From NCBI GenBank assembly GCA_964527565.1, contig CAZGOY010000010.1:21830-85829 (forward strand): a DNA stretch of 64,000 bases, read 5' to 3'. Every line of letters starts with the position of its first letter. Within the stretch, counting starts at the first letter, position 1. Source of the DNA: JAGXQV01 sp964527565 (GTDB lineage: Bacteria; Pseudomonadota; Gammaproteobacteria; Burkholderiales; Sulfuricellaceae). The notes below the pieces were generated by a model that searched no databases, was not told where the DNA came from, and saw only the letters and a list, made by a program, of their open reading frames with translations. The position numbers and the translations under genes were made by a program. Positions 16,588 through 24,576 of this stretch are shown here, one piece after another.

Positions 16588-17345
16588 GCCGCACACTGAA
16601 GTGGATCCTTGCCGCTAACCTGATTATTTTAGCCATTCTGACTTTCGTCTATCCACACCTGATGGTTGGCCCGGGTAGGTTGATTCCCGGCCATGCCAAA
16701 TTGGAATCGGACTGCTTTGCCTGTCACGCCACCTTCACCGGTGCCGAATCACAACGCTGCGTCAGCTGTCACAAGCCTGAGGAAATAGGAAAACTCACCA
16801 CTACAGGTTTGCCAGTCCAGAAACCTCTGACTTCGACACCGTTCCACCAAAAACTCATCAGCACAGACTGTATCGCATGCCATAGCGATCATGCCGGGGT
16901 GAAACGTTTCCGAACGACCGGGCAGTTCAATCATCAGTTGTTGGAAAAGGCGACGCGCGACGAATGCCTGGGTTGCCATAAGTCACCCAAGGACAGCCTG
17001 CACCAGCAAATCACGGGTAATTGCAGTCAATGCCACAGCCAGGACAAATGGACTCCTGCCACCTTTGAACACACGAAGTATTTCGAACTGGATCGCGACC
17101 ACAACGTTAAATGCGCAACCTGCCACGTTCGCAACGATTACAGCCGCTATACATGCTACGGTTGCCATGAACACTCACAGTGGAAAATCCGTCGCAAGCA
17201 TATCGAGGAAGGAATCCGTGATTTCGATAACTGTACCGAGTGCCACCGCAATGCCGACGAGCATGACATTCGAGGCAACTATGGCAATGCCCGAGGTGAG
17301 GGAAATGGCAAGAAAGATCGCAAGCGGAAACATGATGACGATTAA
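16584..17345 (+). CDS. Octaheme c-type cytochrome, membrane anchored
   Basis: A 253-residue protein with an uncleaved-looking N-terminal membrane segment (residues 5-27) and eight CxxCH heme motifs: CFACH, CVSCH, CIACH, CLGCH, CSQCH, CATCH, CYGCH and CTECH. It resembles the cytochrome c3/NrfB-like multiheme carriers rather than a catalytic octaheme enzyme, since the motifs are evenly spread and there is little other sequence. The C-terminal tail is highly charged (KKDRKRKHDDD). The gene overlaps the membrane b-type protein by four bases. Expected location is the periplasmic face, as terminal carrier of the three-gene redox chain. Confidence 0.85.
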   Translation: MSRTLKWILAANLIILAILTFVYPHLMVGPGRLIPGHAKLESDCFACHATFTGAESQRCVSCHKPEEIGKLTTTGLPVQKPLTSTPFHQKLISTDCIACHSDHAGVKRFRTTGQFNHQLLEKATRDECLGCHKSPKDSLHQQITGNCSQCHSQDKWTPATFEHTKYFELDRDHNVKCATCHVRNDYSRYTCYGCHEHSQWKIRRKHIEEGIRDFDNCTECHRNADEHDIRGNYGNARGEGNGKKDRKRKHDDD

Positions 17346-17392
17346 CGACAAAGCCCAATTTCACAAGACACGGGGATGTCAAGGCACAACTC

Positions 17393-17592
17393 ATGACTCA
17401 AGAACAACACCAAGCTATCCTGACCATTGCACTTCTCGCCGCCTTTGCGGATGGAACGAACAAGAACGGGAGGGAATACGACGCCTTGCTAAATACTTGG
17501 AGAATCAACCGGGAGCACCTGACCACACTGCACTCTACCGCCAGGTTTTTCTCATGCAAATCAGTCTTGAGACCGAAGTGTTTTGCGGTTAG
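17393..17592 (+). pseudogene. TerB-like (tellurite resistance/YebE-type) gene, frameshifted and truncated
   Basis: The frame from the ATG at 17393 reads MTQEQHQAILTIALLAAFAD, the standard opening of TerB-like proteins. The expected continuation NEQEREGIRRLAKYLENQPG appears in another frame straight afterwards and ends at a stop at 17592 after YRQVFLMQISLETEVFCG. A single indel near 17455 separates the halves. Normal relatives are longer by 100 residues or more. This is a broken gene next to the multiheme module; it may mark one boundary of the transferred segment. Confidence 0.6.
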
Positions 17593-17602
17593 AATCAAGC
17601 CC

Positions 17603-17995
17603 ATGATCCGAAAATGCAAATCCCTGATCCTGGTGTGGGCGCTGGCGTTCCTGCAATGCTTGGCGCCCTTGATGCACGCCCATGCCGGCGGCCTGCACGC
17701 CGTTGCGGACGCGCACATCCACTTCGACGGGTTGCATATCGGCGCAACGCACAAGCAGGTGGAATTCAGCGCGCACCATGTCGATGCCCCCTCGGTCAGC
17801 ACACCGGCACAGCTCAAACGCGACCCCGTCTTTTCCCCCTCCAGCGCCGACTTGGCCATCGCCGTTACGCTGCTCTCCCAACCCACATTTGCGGTAGTGG
17901 CCTCCACCGTGCCGCAAACGCCGCTGCCTCCATCCAGATTCATTTGGCCTTCACCGCCCGCCCGGGCGCCTCCCGCCGCCTTTACCCTCCTGTAA
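17603..17995 (+). CDS. Small His-rich secreted protein ahead of metal efflux genes (CzcI-like position)
   Basis: A 130-residue protein with a signal segment (LILVWALAFLQCLAPLMHA) followed by a histidine-rich stretch (HAHAGGLHAVADAHIHFDG, ATHKQ, SAHHVD). Proteins of this kind often open heavy-metal RND operons and bind or sense periplasmic zinc, cobalt or copper, as CzcI or CopL do; sequence similarity to those named proteins is weak. It is followed by three short hairpin repeats and the periplasmic adaptor gene. The C-terminal third is proline rich. Metal-binding is inferred from histidine content and context. Confidence 0.6.
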   Translation: MIRKCKSLILVWALAFLQCLAPLMHAHAGGLHAVADAHIHFDGLHIGATHKQVEFSAHHVDAPSVSTPAQLKRDPVFSPSSADLAIAVTLLSQPTFAVVASTVPQTPLPPSRFIWPSPPARAPPAAFTLL

Positions 17996-18008
17996 GTGAA
18001 ACGTGAGC

Positions 18009-18092
18009 CTTGCCGCCTTGCGGCAGGGTCAGTGTGATTTGCCTTGAGCCGCCCTGCGGCTTGGGATTGGGAATGGAGCCGCCCTGCGGCAA
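18009..18092 (+). repeat. Three short GC-rich hairpin repeats before the efflux adaptor gene
   Basis: Three near-identical self-complementary units of the form GCCGCCYTGCGGC lie at about 18011-18025, 18047-18061 and 18078-18090. Each can fold into a small hairpin, and the last ends just before the AAGGAG ribosome site of the adaptor gene. They may tune translation or mRNA stability between the small His-rich gene and the efflux genes, or be a mobile micro-repeat. Role is not known. Confidence 0.6.
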
Positions 18093-18103
18093 GGAGTGGA
18101 ACA

Positions 18104-19198
18104 ATGAATCAATTCCGTTGGATTTTCCTGGGTGGGTTGCTACTGGCCGCGCCCGTGTTCGCCGCCGATGAAGTGAAGATTTCGGCCACACAGAGTCAGA
18201 CCATGGGGCTGGAAGTCGCGCCGCCGAAAAGTATGACGGCCAGCGCCGGCAATCCCCTGCCGGGGCAAGTTGTGGTGCCGAACAACCAGTTGCACGTCGT
18301 GGCGGCGCCGGTGGCCGGTCTGGTTGAAACGCTGGCGGTGGCGGCCGGCCAAAGCGTGAAGAAGGGCCAACTGCTGGCGCGTCTGCAAAGCCCGGCGCTG
18401 GCCGAAATCCAGCGCGGCTTCCTGCAGGCGGCCGCGCAATCCCGTCTGGCTGCCGACAATCTGGCGCGCGACGAAAAACTGTGGCGCGAAGGCATAATCG
18501 CCGAAAGCCGCTACCTGGCCGCGCAGGGGCATTATGCCGAAAATGCCGCCCAGCTTGCCGAGCGCCGTCAGGCGCTGAAACTGGCCGGGGTAGGCGATGC
18601 CGCGCTGGAACGCTTGAAAAAGAACGCCGCCTTGAGCGGGGCCGTGGAAATCCTCGCCCCCGCCGACGGCGTGGTGCTGGAGCAGATGGTGCTGGCCGGA
18701 CAGCGCGTGGAAGCGGCGGCACCGCTCTACAAGCTGGCGAAGCTGAAACCCCTGTGGCTGGAGATTCAGGCTCCGCTGAAGCTGGCGGCGGAATTGAAAG
18801 GCGGCGAAGGCGTCACGGTTTCCGCTTTCCTGGCAGCAGGAAAGCTCATCATTATCGGACGCAGCGTGGCGGAGGGCAGCCAGACCGTGATGCTGCGCGC
18901 TGAAATAAACGAAGGCGCGGAAAATCTGCGCCCCGGTCAATTCGTCGAAGCCAGCGTGGTTTCCCCTGCCGCCGGCGCACAGTGGCGTATTCCGGCCAGC
19001 GCCTTGGTGCGCGATGGCGGCCGCACCCTGGTGTTCGTGCAAAGCGCCAACGGTTTCCGCATCCAGCAGGTAGCGGTGCTGGCGGAAAACGCCAACGGCC
19101 TGGTGGTCGGCGGACTGCAAGGGAATGAGCGTATCGCCGTACGCGGCGTGGTGGCATTGAAGGGCGCCTGGCAGGGCATCAGCGAAGGGACTGAATGA
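18104..19198 (+). CDS. czcB: RND efflux periplasmic adaptor (CzcB-like membrane fusion protein)
   Basis: A 364-residue periplasmic adaptor. It has a signal peptide (WIFLGGLLLAAPVFA), a barrel-sandwich half (VVAAPVAGLVETLAVAAGQ, VKKGQLLARLQSPAL), a helical hairpin (about 105-165) and the second barrel-sandwich part (AVEILAPADGVVLEQMVLAG). It links the inner-membrane pump to the outer-membrane channel. ATG at 18104 has AAGGAG upstream. The downstream CzcA-type pump gene overlaps its stop by four bases. The metal is not determined; the CzcB name reflects operon type. Confidence 0.85.
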   Translation: MNQFRWIFLGGLLLAAPVFAADEVKISATQSQTMGLEVAPPKSMTASAGNPLPGQVVVPNNQLHVVAAPVAGLVETLAVAAGQSVKKGQLLARLQSPALAEIQRGFLQAAAQSRLAADNLARDEKLWREGIIAESRYLAAQGHYAENAAQLAERRQALKLAGVGDAALERLKKNAALSGAVEILAPADGVVLEQMVLAGQRVEAAAPLYKLAKLKPLWLEIQAPLKLAAELKGGEGVTVSAFLAAGKLIIIGRSVAEGSQTVMLRAEINEGAENLRPGQFVEASVVSPAAGAQWRIPASALVRDGGRTLVFVQSANGFRIQQVAVLAENANGLVVGGLQGNERIAVRGVVALKGAWQGISEGTE

Positions 19199-22100
19199 TG
19201 ATGGCGCGCCTCGTCGAATTCGCCCTCACCCAGCGCCTGGTGACGCTGCTGTTGACGCTGCTGCTGGTCGGCGGTGGCGTGATAGCGTTCCAGCAATTGC
19301 CCATCGACGCCTTTCCCGACGTTTCCTCCACCCAGGTCAAGGTGATTCTGAAAGCCCCCGGCATGACGCCGGAGGAAGTGGAAGCGCGCATCACCGCCCC
19401 GGTCGAGGTCGAGTTGCTGGGTATCCCCCACAAGAAAATCGTGCGTTCGCTGTCCAAGTACGCGCTCACCGATATCACCCTGGATTTCGAGGAAGGCACC
19501 GACATCTACTGGGCACGCAACCAGGTGGCGGAACGCCTGGCCGGCGTGATGAAGGACCTGCCGGACGGCGTTTCCGGGGGACTCGCACCGATCACCACGC
19601 CACTCGGCGAAATGCTGATGTTCACCATCGAAGGCGGCGACCTCGACCTGATGGAACGGCGCAGCCTGCTCGACTGGGTGATCCGCCCGCAACTGCGCAC
19701 CCTGCCCGGCGTGGCCGACGTCAATGTGCTGGGCGGGCTGGTGCGCAGCTTCGAGGTGGTGCCTGACAACGCCGCGCTCAACGCGCGCGGCATTTCGCTC
19801 GCCCGCTTGCAGCAGGCCCTGGAAAGCAACAACCGCAACGACGGCGCCGGACGCATCAAGGACGGCGAGGAGGTGCTGGTGGTGCGCGTGGAAGGCAACG
19901 TGAAAACGCTGGACGACCTGCGCGCGATTGTCCTGTCCGCCGGGCGCGACGGCCAGCTGGTGCGGATCGGCGACGTGGCCGAAGTGCGGCTCGGCCATTT
20001 GAGCCGCTACGGCGCGGTGACCAAGGACGGCCAGGGCGAAGCGGTGCAGGGCCTGGTGCTGGGCTTGCGCGGCGCCAATGCGCAACAGGTGGTGGACGGC
20101 GTGAAAACGCGCCTCGCCGAAATCGCCCCCAGCCTGCCGCCGGGAGTGAAAACGGAAATTTTTTACGATCGCGGCGCGTTGGTGGAACGCGCCGTCGGTA
20201 CGGTGGCCAAGGCCCTGCTGGAAGCCATCGTGCTGGTGGTGATCCTGCTGGTGCTGTTCCTCGGCAACCTGCGCGCCGCGCTGGTGGTGGCCCTGACCCT
20301 GCCGCTGGCGGCGCTGATCACCTTCATGCTGATGCGCCAGTTTGGCCTGTCTGCCAACCTGATGAGCCTGGGCGGATTGGCCATCGCCATCGGCATGCTG
20401 GTCGACGCGGCGGTGGTGGTGGTGGAAAATACCGTCTCGCACCTCGCCCACGACGGCAAGGAAGGCCGGCTGCCACACCTGCACGTGGTCTATCGCTCGG
20501 TGCGCGAGGTGGTCACACCCGTCACCTCCGGCATCATCATCATCATCGTGGTGTTTCTGCCGCTGCTCACCCTGCAAGGGCTGGAGGGCAAACTGTTCAT
20601 CCCGGTGGCGCTGACCATTGTCTTTGCCCTGACCGGCTCGCTGCTCCTGTCGCTGACCATCATCCCGGTGCTCGCTTCCTGGCTGCTGAAACCCGGCGCG
20701 CACGGCGACCCCTGGCTGGTGCGCAAGCTACAAGCGATTTACGAGCCCACGCTGCGTTTTGCCCTGGCACGCCCGAAACGCATCGCCAGCGGGGCGGCGC
20801 TGGCGCTGGCCGTGACGGCGGCGGTATATCCGTTGATCGGCAAGACCTTCATGCCCACCATGGACGAAGGCGACATCCTCATCGGCATCGAGAAGCTGCC
20901 GTCGATCAACCTCAAGCAAAGCGTGGATCTCGACCTCAAACTCCAGCAGGCGATCATGGCGCGCGTACCGGAAGTGAAAGGCATCGTCGCCCGCGTCGGG
21001 GCCGACGAACTGGGGCTGGACCCCATGGGCTTCAACCAGACCGATACCTTCCTGGTGCTGAAACCGCGTGCCGAATGGCGCAATCCGGACAAGGCCTGGC
21101 TCACCGACCGCCTGCGTGAAGTGCTCAAGGACTTTCCCGGCGTGGCCTACAGCTTCACCCAACCCATCGAGATGCGGGTATCGGAAATGATCATCGGTGT
21201 GCGCGGCGACGTAGCGGTGAAGCTCTACGGCCCCGACCTGGCAACCCTCAACCAGTTGGTGGAAAAGGCCGAAAACGCGTTGAAATCGGTGCCAGGCGCG
21301 GAGGATGTGTACCGCGTGCAAAGCGAGGGACTGCAATACTTCAGGGTGGAAATCGACCGCCTGGCCGCCGGGCGCATGGGCCTGGATATCGACAGCATCG
21401 AGGCCGGGCTGCGCGCCCAACTGGAAGGCCAGACTGTCGGCACCGTGCTGGAAGGCGCGCGCCGCACCCCGGTGCTGTTGCGCGGACCGGACGACCTGCG
21501 CGCTACGCCGAGCCTGTTCAACGATTTGCGCCTGACCTTGCCCTCGGGCGAAAGCGTGCCGCTGTCGACCATCGCCCAACTCAAACGCACCGAAGGCCCG
21601 GTAAAAATCGACCGTGAAAATGCGCAGCGCTACGTGGTGGTGCAAGCCAACGTGCGCGGGCGCGATCTGGTCGGCTTCGTCGAGGATGCCAGGGTAGCGG
21701 TGGCGCAGGCCGCCCCTCTGCCCGCCGGATACTCGGTCACCTGGGGCGGCCAGTTCGAAAACCAGCAACGCGCGGCGGCGCGCCTGGCGGTGGTGGTGCC
21801 CATTGCGCTGGGACTGATCTTTCTGCTGCTGTTCACCACTTTCGGTTCGCTGCGCCAGGCGGTGCTGGTGTTTGCCAACATTCCCTTCGCCATGATCGGC
21901 GGAGTGCTGGCACTGGCGGCTTCCGGCGAATATCTGTCGGTGCCGGCCTCGGTGGGCTTCATCGCCCTGCTCGGCATCGCCGTGTTGAACGGCGTGGTGA
22001 TGCTGAGCTATTTCAACCAGTTGCTGGCACAAGGCATGCGTCTTGAAGAGGTGGTGATCGAGGGTGCCAAGCGGCGTCTGCGTCCGGTGATGATGACCGC

Positions 22101-22278
22101 CAGCATCACCGCCTTCGGTCTGATTCCCCTGCTGTTTGCCAGCGGGCCGGGCTCGGAAATCCAGAAGCCGCTGGCCATCGTGGTGATCGGCGGCCTGATT
22201 AGCTCGACGCTGCTGACCCTGGTAATCCTGCCGCTGATGTACGCGCGCTTTTGCGTGAAGGGAAGGAAGAAAACATGA
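19195..22278 (+). CDS. czcA: Heavy-metal RND efflux pump, CzcA/CusA family
   Basis: A 1027-residue inner-membrane proton-driven exporter with twelve expected membrane helices and two large periplasmic loops. Family signs are LPIDAFPDVSSTQVKV near the N terminus, the helix-4 stretch GMLVDAAVVVVENTVSHL with its conserved acidic residue, TFMPTMDEGDILIGIEKLPS after helix 7 and RLRPVMMTASITAFGLIPL near the end. It pumps divalent or monovalent metal ions out through the adaptor and TolC-like channel encoded beside it. No frameshift. Metal specificity (Zn/Co/Cd versus Cu/Ag) cannot be fixed by eye. Confidence 0.92.
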   Translation: MMMARLVEFALTQRLVTLLLTLLLVGGGVIAFQQLPIDAFPDVSSTQVKVILKAPGMTPEEVEARITAPVEVELLGIPHKKIVRSLSKYALTDITLDFEEGTDIYWARNQVAERLAGVMKDLPDGVSGGLAPITTPLGEMLMFTIEGGDLDLMERRSLLDWVIRPQLRTLPGVADVNVLGGLVRSFEVVPDNAALNARGISLARLQQALESNNRNDGAGRIKDGEEVLVVRVEGNVKTLDDLRAIVLSAGRDGQLVRIGDVAEVRLGHLSRYGAVTKDGQGEAVQGLVLGLRGANAQQVVDGVKTRLAEIAPSLPPGVKTEIFYDRGALVERAVGTVAKALLEAIVLVVILLVLFLGNLRAALVVALTLPLAALITFMLMRQFGLSANLMSLGGLAIAIGMLVDAAVVVVENTVSHLAHDGKEGRLPHLHVVYRSVREVVTPVTSGIIIIIVVFLPLLTLQGLEGKLFIPVALTIVFALTGSLLLSLTIIPVLASWLLKPGAHGDPWLVRKLQAIYEPTLRFALARPKRIASGAALALAVTAAVYPLIGKTFMPTMDEGDILIGIEKLPSINLKQSVDLDLKLQQAIMARVPEVKGIVARVGADELGLDPMGFNQTDTFLVLKPRAEWRNPDKAWLTDRLREVLKDFPGVAYSFTQPIEMRVSEMIIGVRGDVAVKLYGPDLATLNQLVEKAENALKSVPGAEDVYRVQSEGLQYFRVEIDRLAAGRMGLDIDSIEAGLRAQLEGQTVGTVLEGARRTPVLLRGPDDLRATPSLFNDLRLTLPSGESVPLSTIAQLKRTEGPVKIDRENAQRYVVVQANVRGRDLVGFVEDARVAVAQAAPLPAGYSVTWGGQFENQQRAAARLAVVVPIALGLIFLLLFTTFGSLRQAVLVFANIPFAMIGGVLALAASGEYLSVPASVGFIALLGIAVLNGVVMLSYFNQLLAQGMRLEEVVIEGAKRRLRPVMMTASITAFGLIPLLFASGPGSEIQKPLAIVVIGGLISSTLLTLVILPLMYARFCVKGRKKT

Positions 22279-22586
22279 AACCGGCGAATTGTTGTCTGAC
22301 CGTGGTATTTCCGGCGGCGCTGGAGGAACCGATCATCGGCCACCTGCTCGAACATCCTGAGCTGGCGAGCGGATTCACCACGGTGGAAGTGGAAGGTCAC
22401 GGCCAGGGTTCCGTGTACCATAGCGCCAACGAGCAGGTACGCGGTCGCGCGCGGCTCACCAAGGTGGAAATCGTGATGAATGAAGAAGATGCGCGCATGC
22501 TGGTGGCGCACCTGAAGGAATCCCTGCCAAGCCGCGAAGTGGCTTACTGGATTGCCCCCATATTTGAATTCGGGAGGTTTGCATGA
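22275..22586 (+). CDS. DUF3240 small PII-like protein
   Basis: A 103-residue protein starting MKPANCCLTVVFPAALEEPI, with HLLEHPELASGFTTVEVEGHG and RARLTKVEIVMNEEDARML. The beta-alpha-beta pattern resembles the ferredoxin-like PII fold, and DUF3240 members routinely sit between RND pump and channel genes in metal-resistance operons, where they may bind metal or regulate the pump. It overlaps the pump and the channel gene by four bases on each side. No biochemical role is established. Confidence 0.75.
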   Translation: MKPANCCLTVVFPAALEEPIIGHLLEHPELASGFTTVEVEGHGQGSVYHSANEQVRGRARLTKVEIVMNEEDARMLVAHLKESLPSREVAYWIAPIFEFGRFA

Positions 22587-23827
22587 GAAACATCGGACTG
22601 GCTTTTCTGCTTATCGGGCTGGGCAATCCCGCGCACGCGACACCAACCTGGGATCACCCCGGTCTGCCGCCTGCCGTTCAGGTGCAGGCTGCCTTGCTGC
22701 AACACCCGGCCATATTGGGGGCACGCGCCGGGGTGCGCGCCGGAGAGGCCGCGCGCGCACGGCTGCAAGCCGGAGAATACGAAACCAGCCTGCAACTGGG
22801 CGCAAAAAAACTCGACGACAACGGGCAACGTTACAACGAGTGGCAAGTCGGCCTGGAACGTGCCCTGCGCCTGCCGGGCAAGGCGGAAATCGACCGGCGT
22901 CTGGGAGAGACAGGCCTCGCGCAAGCCGTCACCCTGCACGGCGACGCCATCCACGAAACCAGCCGCGCGCTGCTCAAGGCCTGGTTTGCCTGGGGGCGCG
23001 AAAACGCCGTGGCGCGCCAGTGGCGCGAACAGGTGGAAACGCTGAAGGAACAGCTCGCCCTCGTCGAAAAGCGGGTACGTGCGGGTGATGCGCCCCGGCT
23101 GGAGGCGGGGCTGGCCGAAGCGGCGCTGGCCAGCGCGGAAAGCGCCCGGCATCAGGCGGACTTGCGCGAACGCATGGCGGCCAACGAACTGACGCAAGGT
23201 TTCGGCGGCATCACCCTGCCAACCGGTCTGCCGCTCATCGAACCCGTCGCGCTAGAGCGTGAAGCCGATTACTGGCGCAATGAAATCCTGGTGCACAGCC
23301 ACGAACTGGCCGTCGCACGCATCGAGGCGCAACTCGCCCGCACCGGGGCCGAACGCGCCGAAGCCGAACGCACCCCCGACCCGGCGTTGGGGCTCAATGC
23401 CGGGTCGGGGAAAAGCGGCAACGAACGCACTCTCGGCGTCAGCATTTCCATCCCCTTTTCCGGCGCGGCGCGCTCGGCGCGCGCCGCAGAATCCCTGGCG
23501 CGCTCTGAAGCGGCGGCACAACGCGAGGCGGCAGCGCTGCAAAAAATCCGCCGCGAGGCGGACAACGCCATCGCCGCCGCCCAATCCGCCTGGCGCGTGT
23601 GGGAAAGCGCCGCCCTGGCCGCCGCCAGGATGCGCGCCAACGCCGAACTGATGGCTCGCGCCTACGCGCTGGGCGAGATGGCTTTATCGGAAGTGCTCAC
23701 CGCCCGCCGCCTGTCCCAGGAAACCGCCCTCGCCGCTACCCTGGCACGCCTGGAAGCCGCAGAAAGCCGCTACCGCCTGCTGCTCGACGCGCACCAGCTG
23801 TGGCCGCTGGACGACCACGCTCACTGA
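22583..23827 (+). CDS. czcC: TolC-family outer-membrane channel (CzcC-like)
   Basis: A 414-residue outer-membrane efflux protein with a signal peptide (GLAFLLIGLGNPAHA) and the two long helical repeats of the TolC fold, seen as alanine-rich coiled stretches (QVQAALLQHPAILGARAGVR and later ESLARSEAAAQREAAALQ). It forms the exit duct for the metal pump. The gene order adaptor, pump, DUF3240, channel differs from the classical CzcCBA order, with the channel last. The assignment is firm at family level. Confidence 0.85.
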   Translation: MRNIGLAFLLIGLGNPAHATPTWDHPGLPPAVQVQAALLQHPAILGARAGVRAGEAARARLQAGEYETSLQLGAKKLDDNGQRYNEWQVGLERALRLPGKAEIDRRLGETGLAQAVTLHGDAIHETSRALLKAWFAWGRENAVARQWREQVETLKEQLALVEKRVRAGDAPRLEAGLAEAALASAESARHQADLRERMAANELTQGFGGITLPTGLPLIEPVALEREADYWRNEILVHSHELAVARIEAQLARTGAERAEAERTPDPALGLNAGSGKSGNERTLGVSISIPFSGAARSARAAESLARSEAAAQREAAALQKIRREADNAIAAAQSAWRVWESAALAAARMRANAELMARAYALGEMALSEVLTARRLSQETALAATLARLEAAESRYRLLLDAHQLWPLDDHAH

Positions 23828-23882
23828 GCGCCGATGAACGCGAACGCTGCTATCCCGAAGATTTCATAAATTTTGACAAACC

Positions 23883-23993
23883 CTGTGGGAGCGGCCTCTT
23901 GTGCCCAAGCCGACAGGCTGTCGGGTATGGCCGCGAGATTTTGACTTTTTCTCATCCGAACCAAAGAACTCGCGGGCAAGCCCGCTCCCACAG
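23883..23993. repeat. REP-like palindromic element
   Basis: The arms CTGTGGGAGCGG (23883-23894) and CCGCTCCCACAG (23982-23993) are perfect inverted repeats. The right arm extends to TCGCGGGCAAGCCCGCTCCC, the classic REP sequence common in Pseudomonas and relatives. A small CGACAG/CTGTCG hairpin lies between the arms. It occupies much of the 310-base gap between the efflux operon and the rhodanese gene; nothing else is evident there. Confidence 0.7.
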
Positions 23994-24137
23994 TGTCTGG
24001 TGGTTTACCACGAAACATATGGGCTATGACAAAACTCTTCTATTCCCCATGCTGATGGTGATACAGTGCCACAGGCGCGCGCTTTGCCGGAAAAGCCGGG
24101 GCGTGCCCTTATCGCATATAAACTAAGGAGATCGATC

Positions 24138-24545
24138 ATGTATCGTGCACTAGCTGTGTTTGCCTCATGCTTTCTGTTTTTCCAGAGCGTTCACGCCGCA
24201 GAAGAAGCCCCCGCAACGGTAGCCGGATCTAAATTGGTTAATGCCGCCGAAGCCAAGGCGCTCTATGACAAGAAAGCCCTGTTCGTGGATGCCCGCAACA
24301 ACAGCGACTGGGAAGGCGGACGGGTCGCCGGCGCGGTTCACCTCGAACTGAAAGCCGGCCTTACCAAGGAAAGCCTGGCCAAGCACGCCAAGCCGGGCGA
24401 CCCCATCGTCTTCTATTGCAACGGCGTGAAGTGCATGGTCAGCGCCAATGCCATCGAGAAGGTCAAACCCTGGGGCTACACGAACCTGTACTATCTGCGC
24501 GATGGTTTCCCTGCCTGGAAGGCCGCGAAGTATCCGGTCGAGTAA
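24138..24545 (+). CDS. Periplasmic rhodanese-domain protein
   Basis: A 135-residue protein with a signal peptide (LAVFASCFLFFQSVHA) and one rhodanese domain. The catalytic loop FYCNGVKCMVSA carries the active cysteine C (in YCNG), and LFVDARNNSDWEGGRVAGA is the typical upstream motif. It probably handles sulfane sulfur or acts as a sulfurtransferase in the periplasm, in line with other sulfur-related genes in the window. AAGGAG precedes the ATG. The substrate is unknown. Confidence 0.85.
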   Translation: MYRALAVFASCFLFFQSVHAAEEAPATVAGSKLVNAAEAKALYDKKALFVDARNNSDWEGGRVAGAVHLELKAGLTKESLAKHAKPGDPIVFYCNGVKCMVSANAIEKVKPWGYTNLYYLRDGFPAWKAAKYPVE

Positions 24546-24576
24546 AACCTGAAGGCTATTCCGGAAAGGATTTCCA

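Noticed and set aside
18937..20703. A 588-codon reverse-strand frame over the adaptor and pump genes
   Set aside because: Composition is dominated by His, Gln and Arg and it crosses two coupled real genes.
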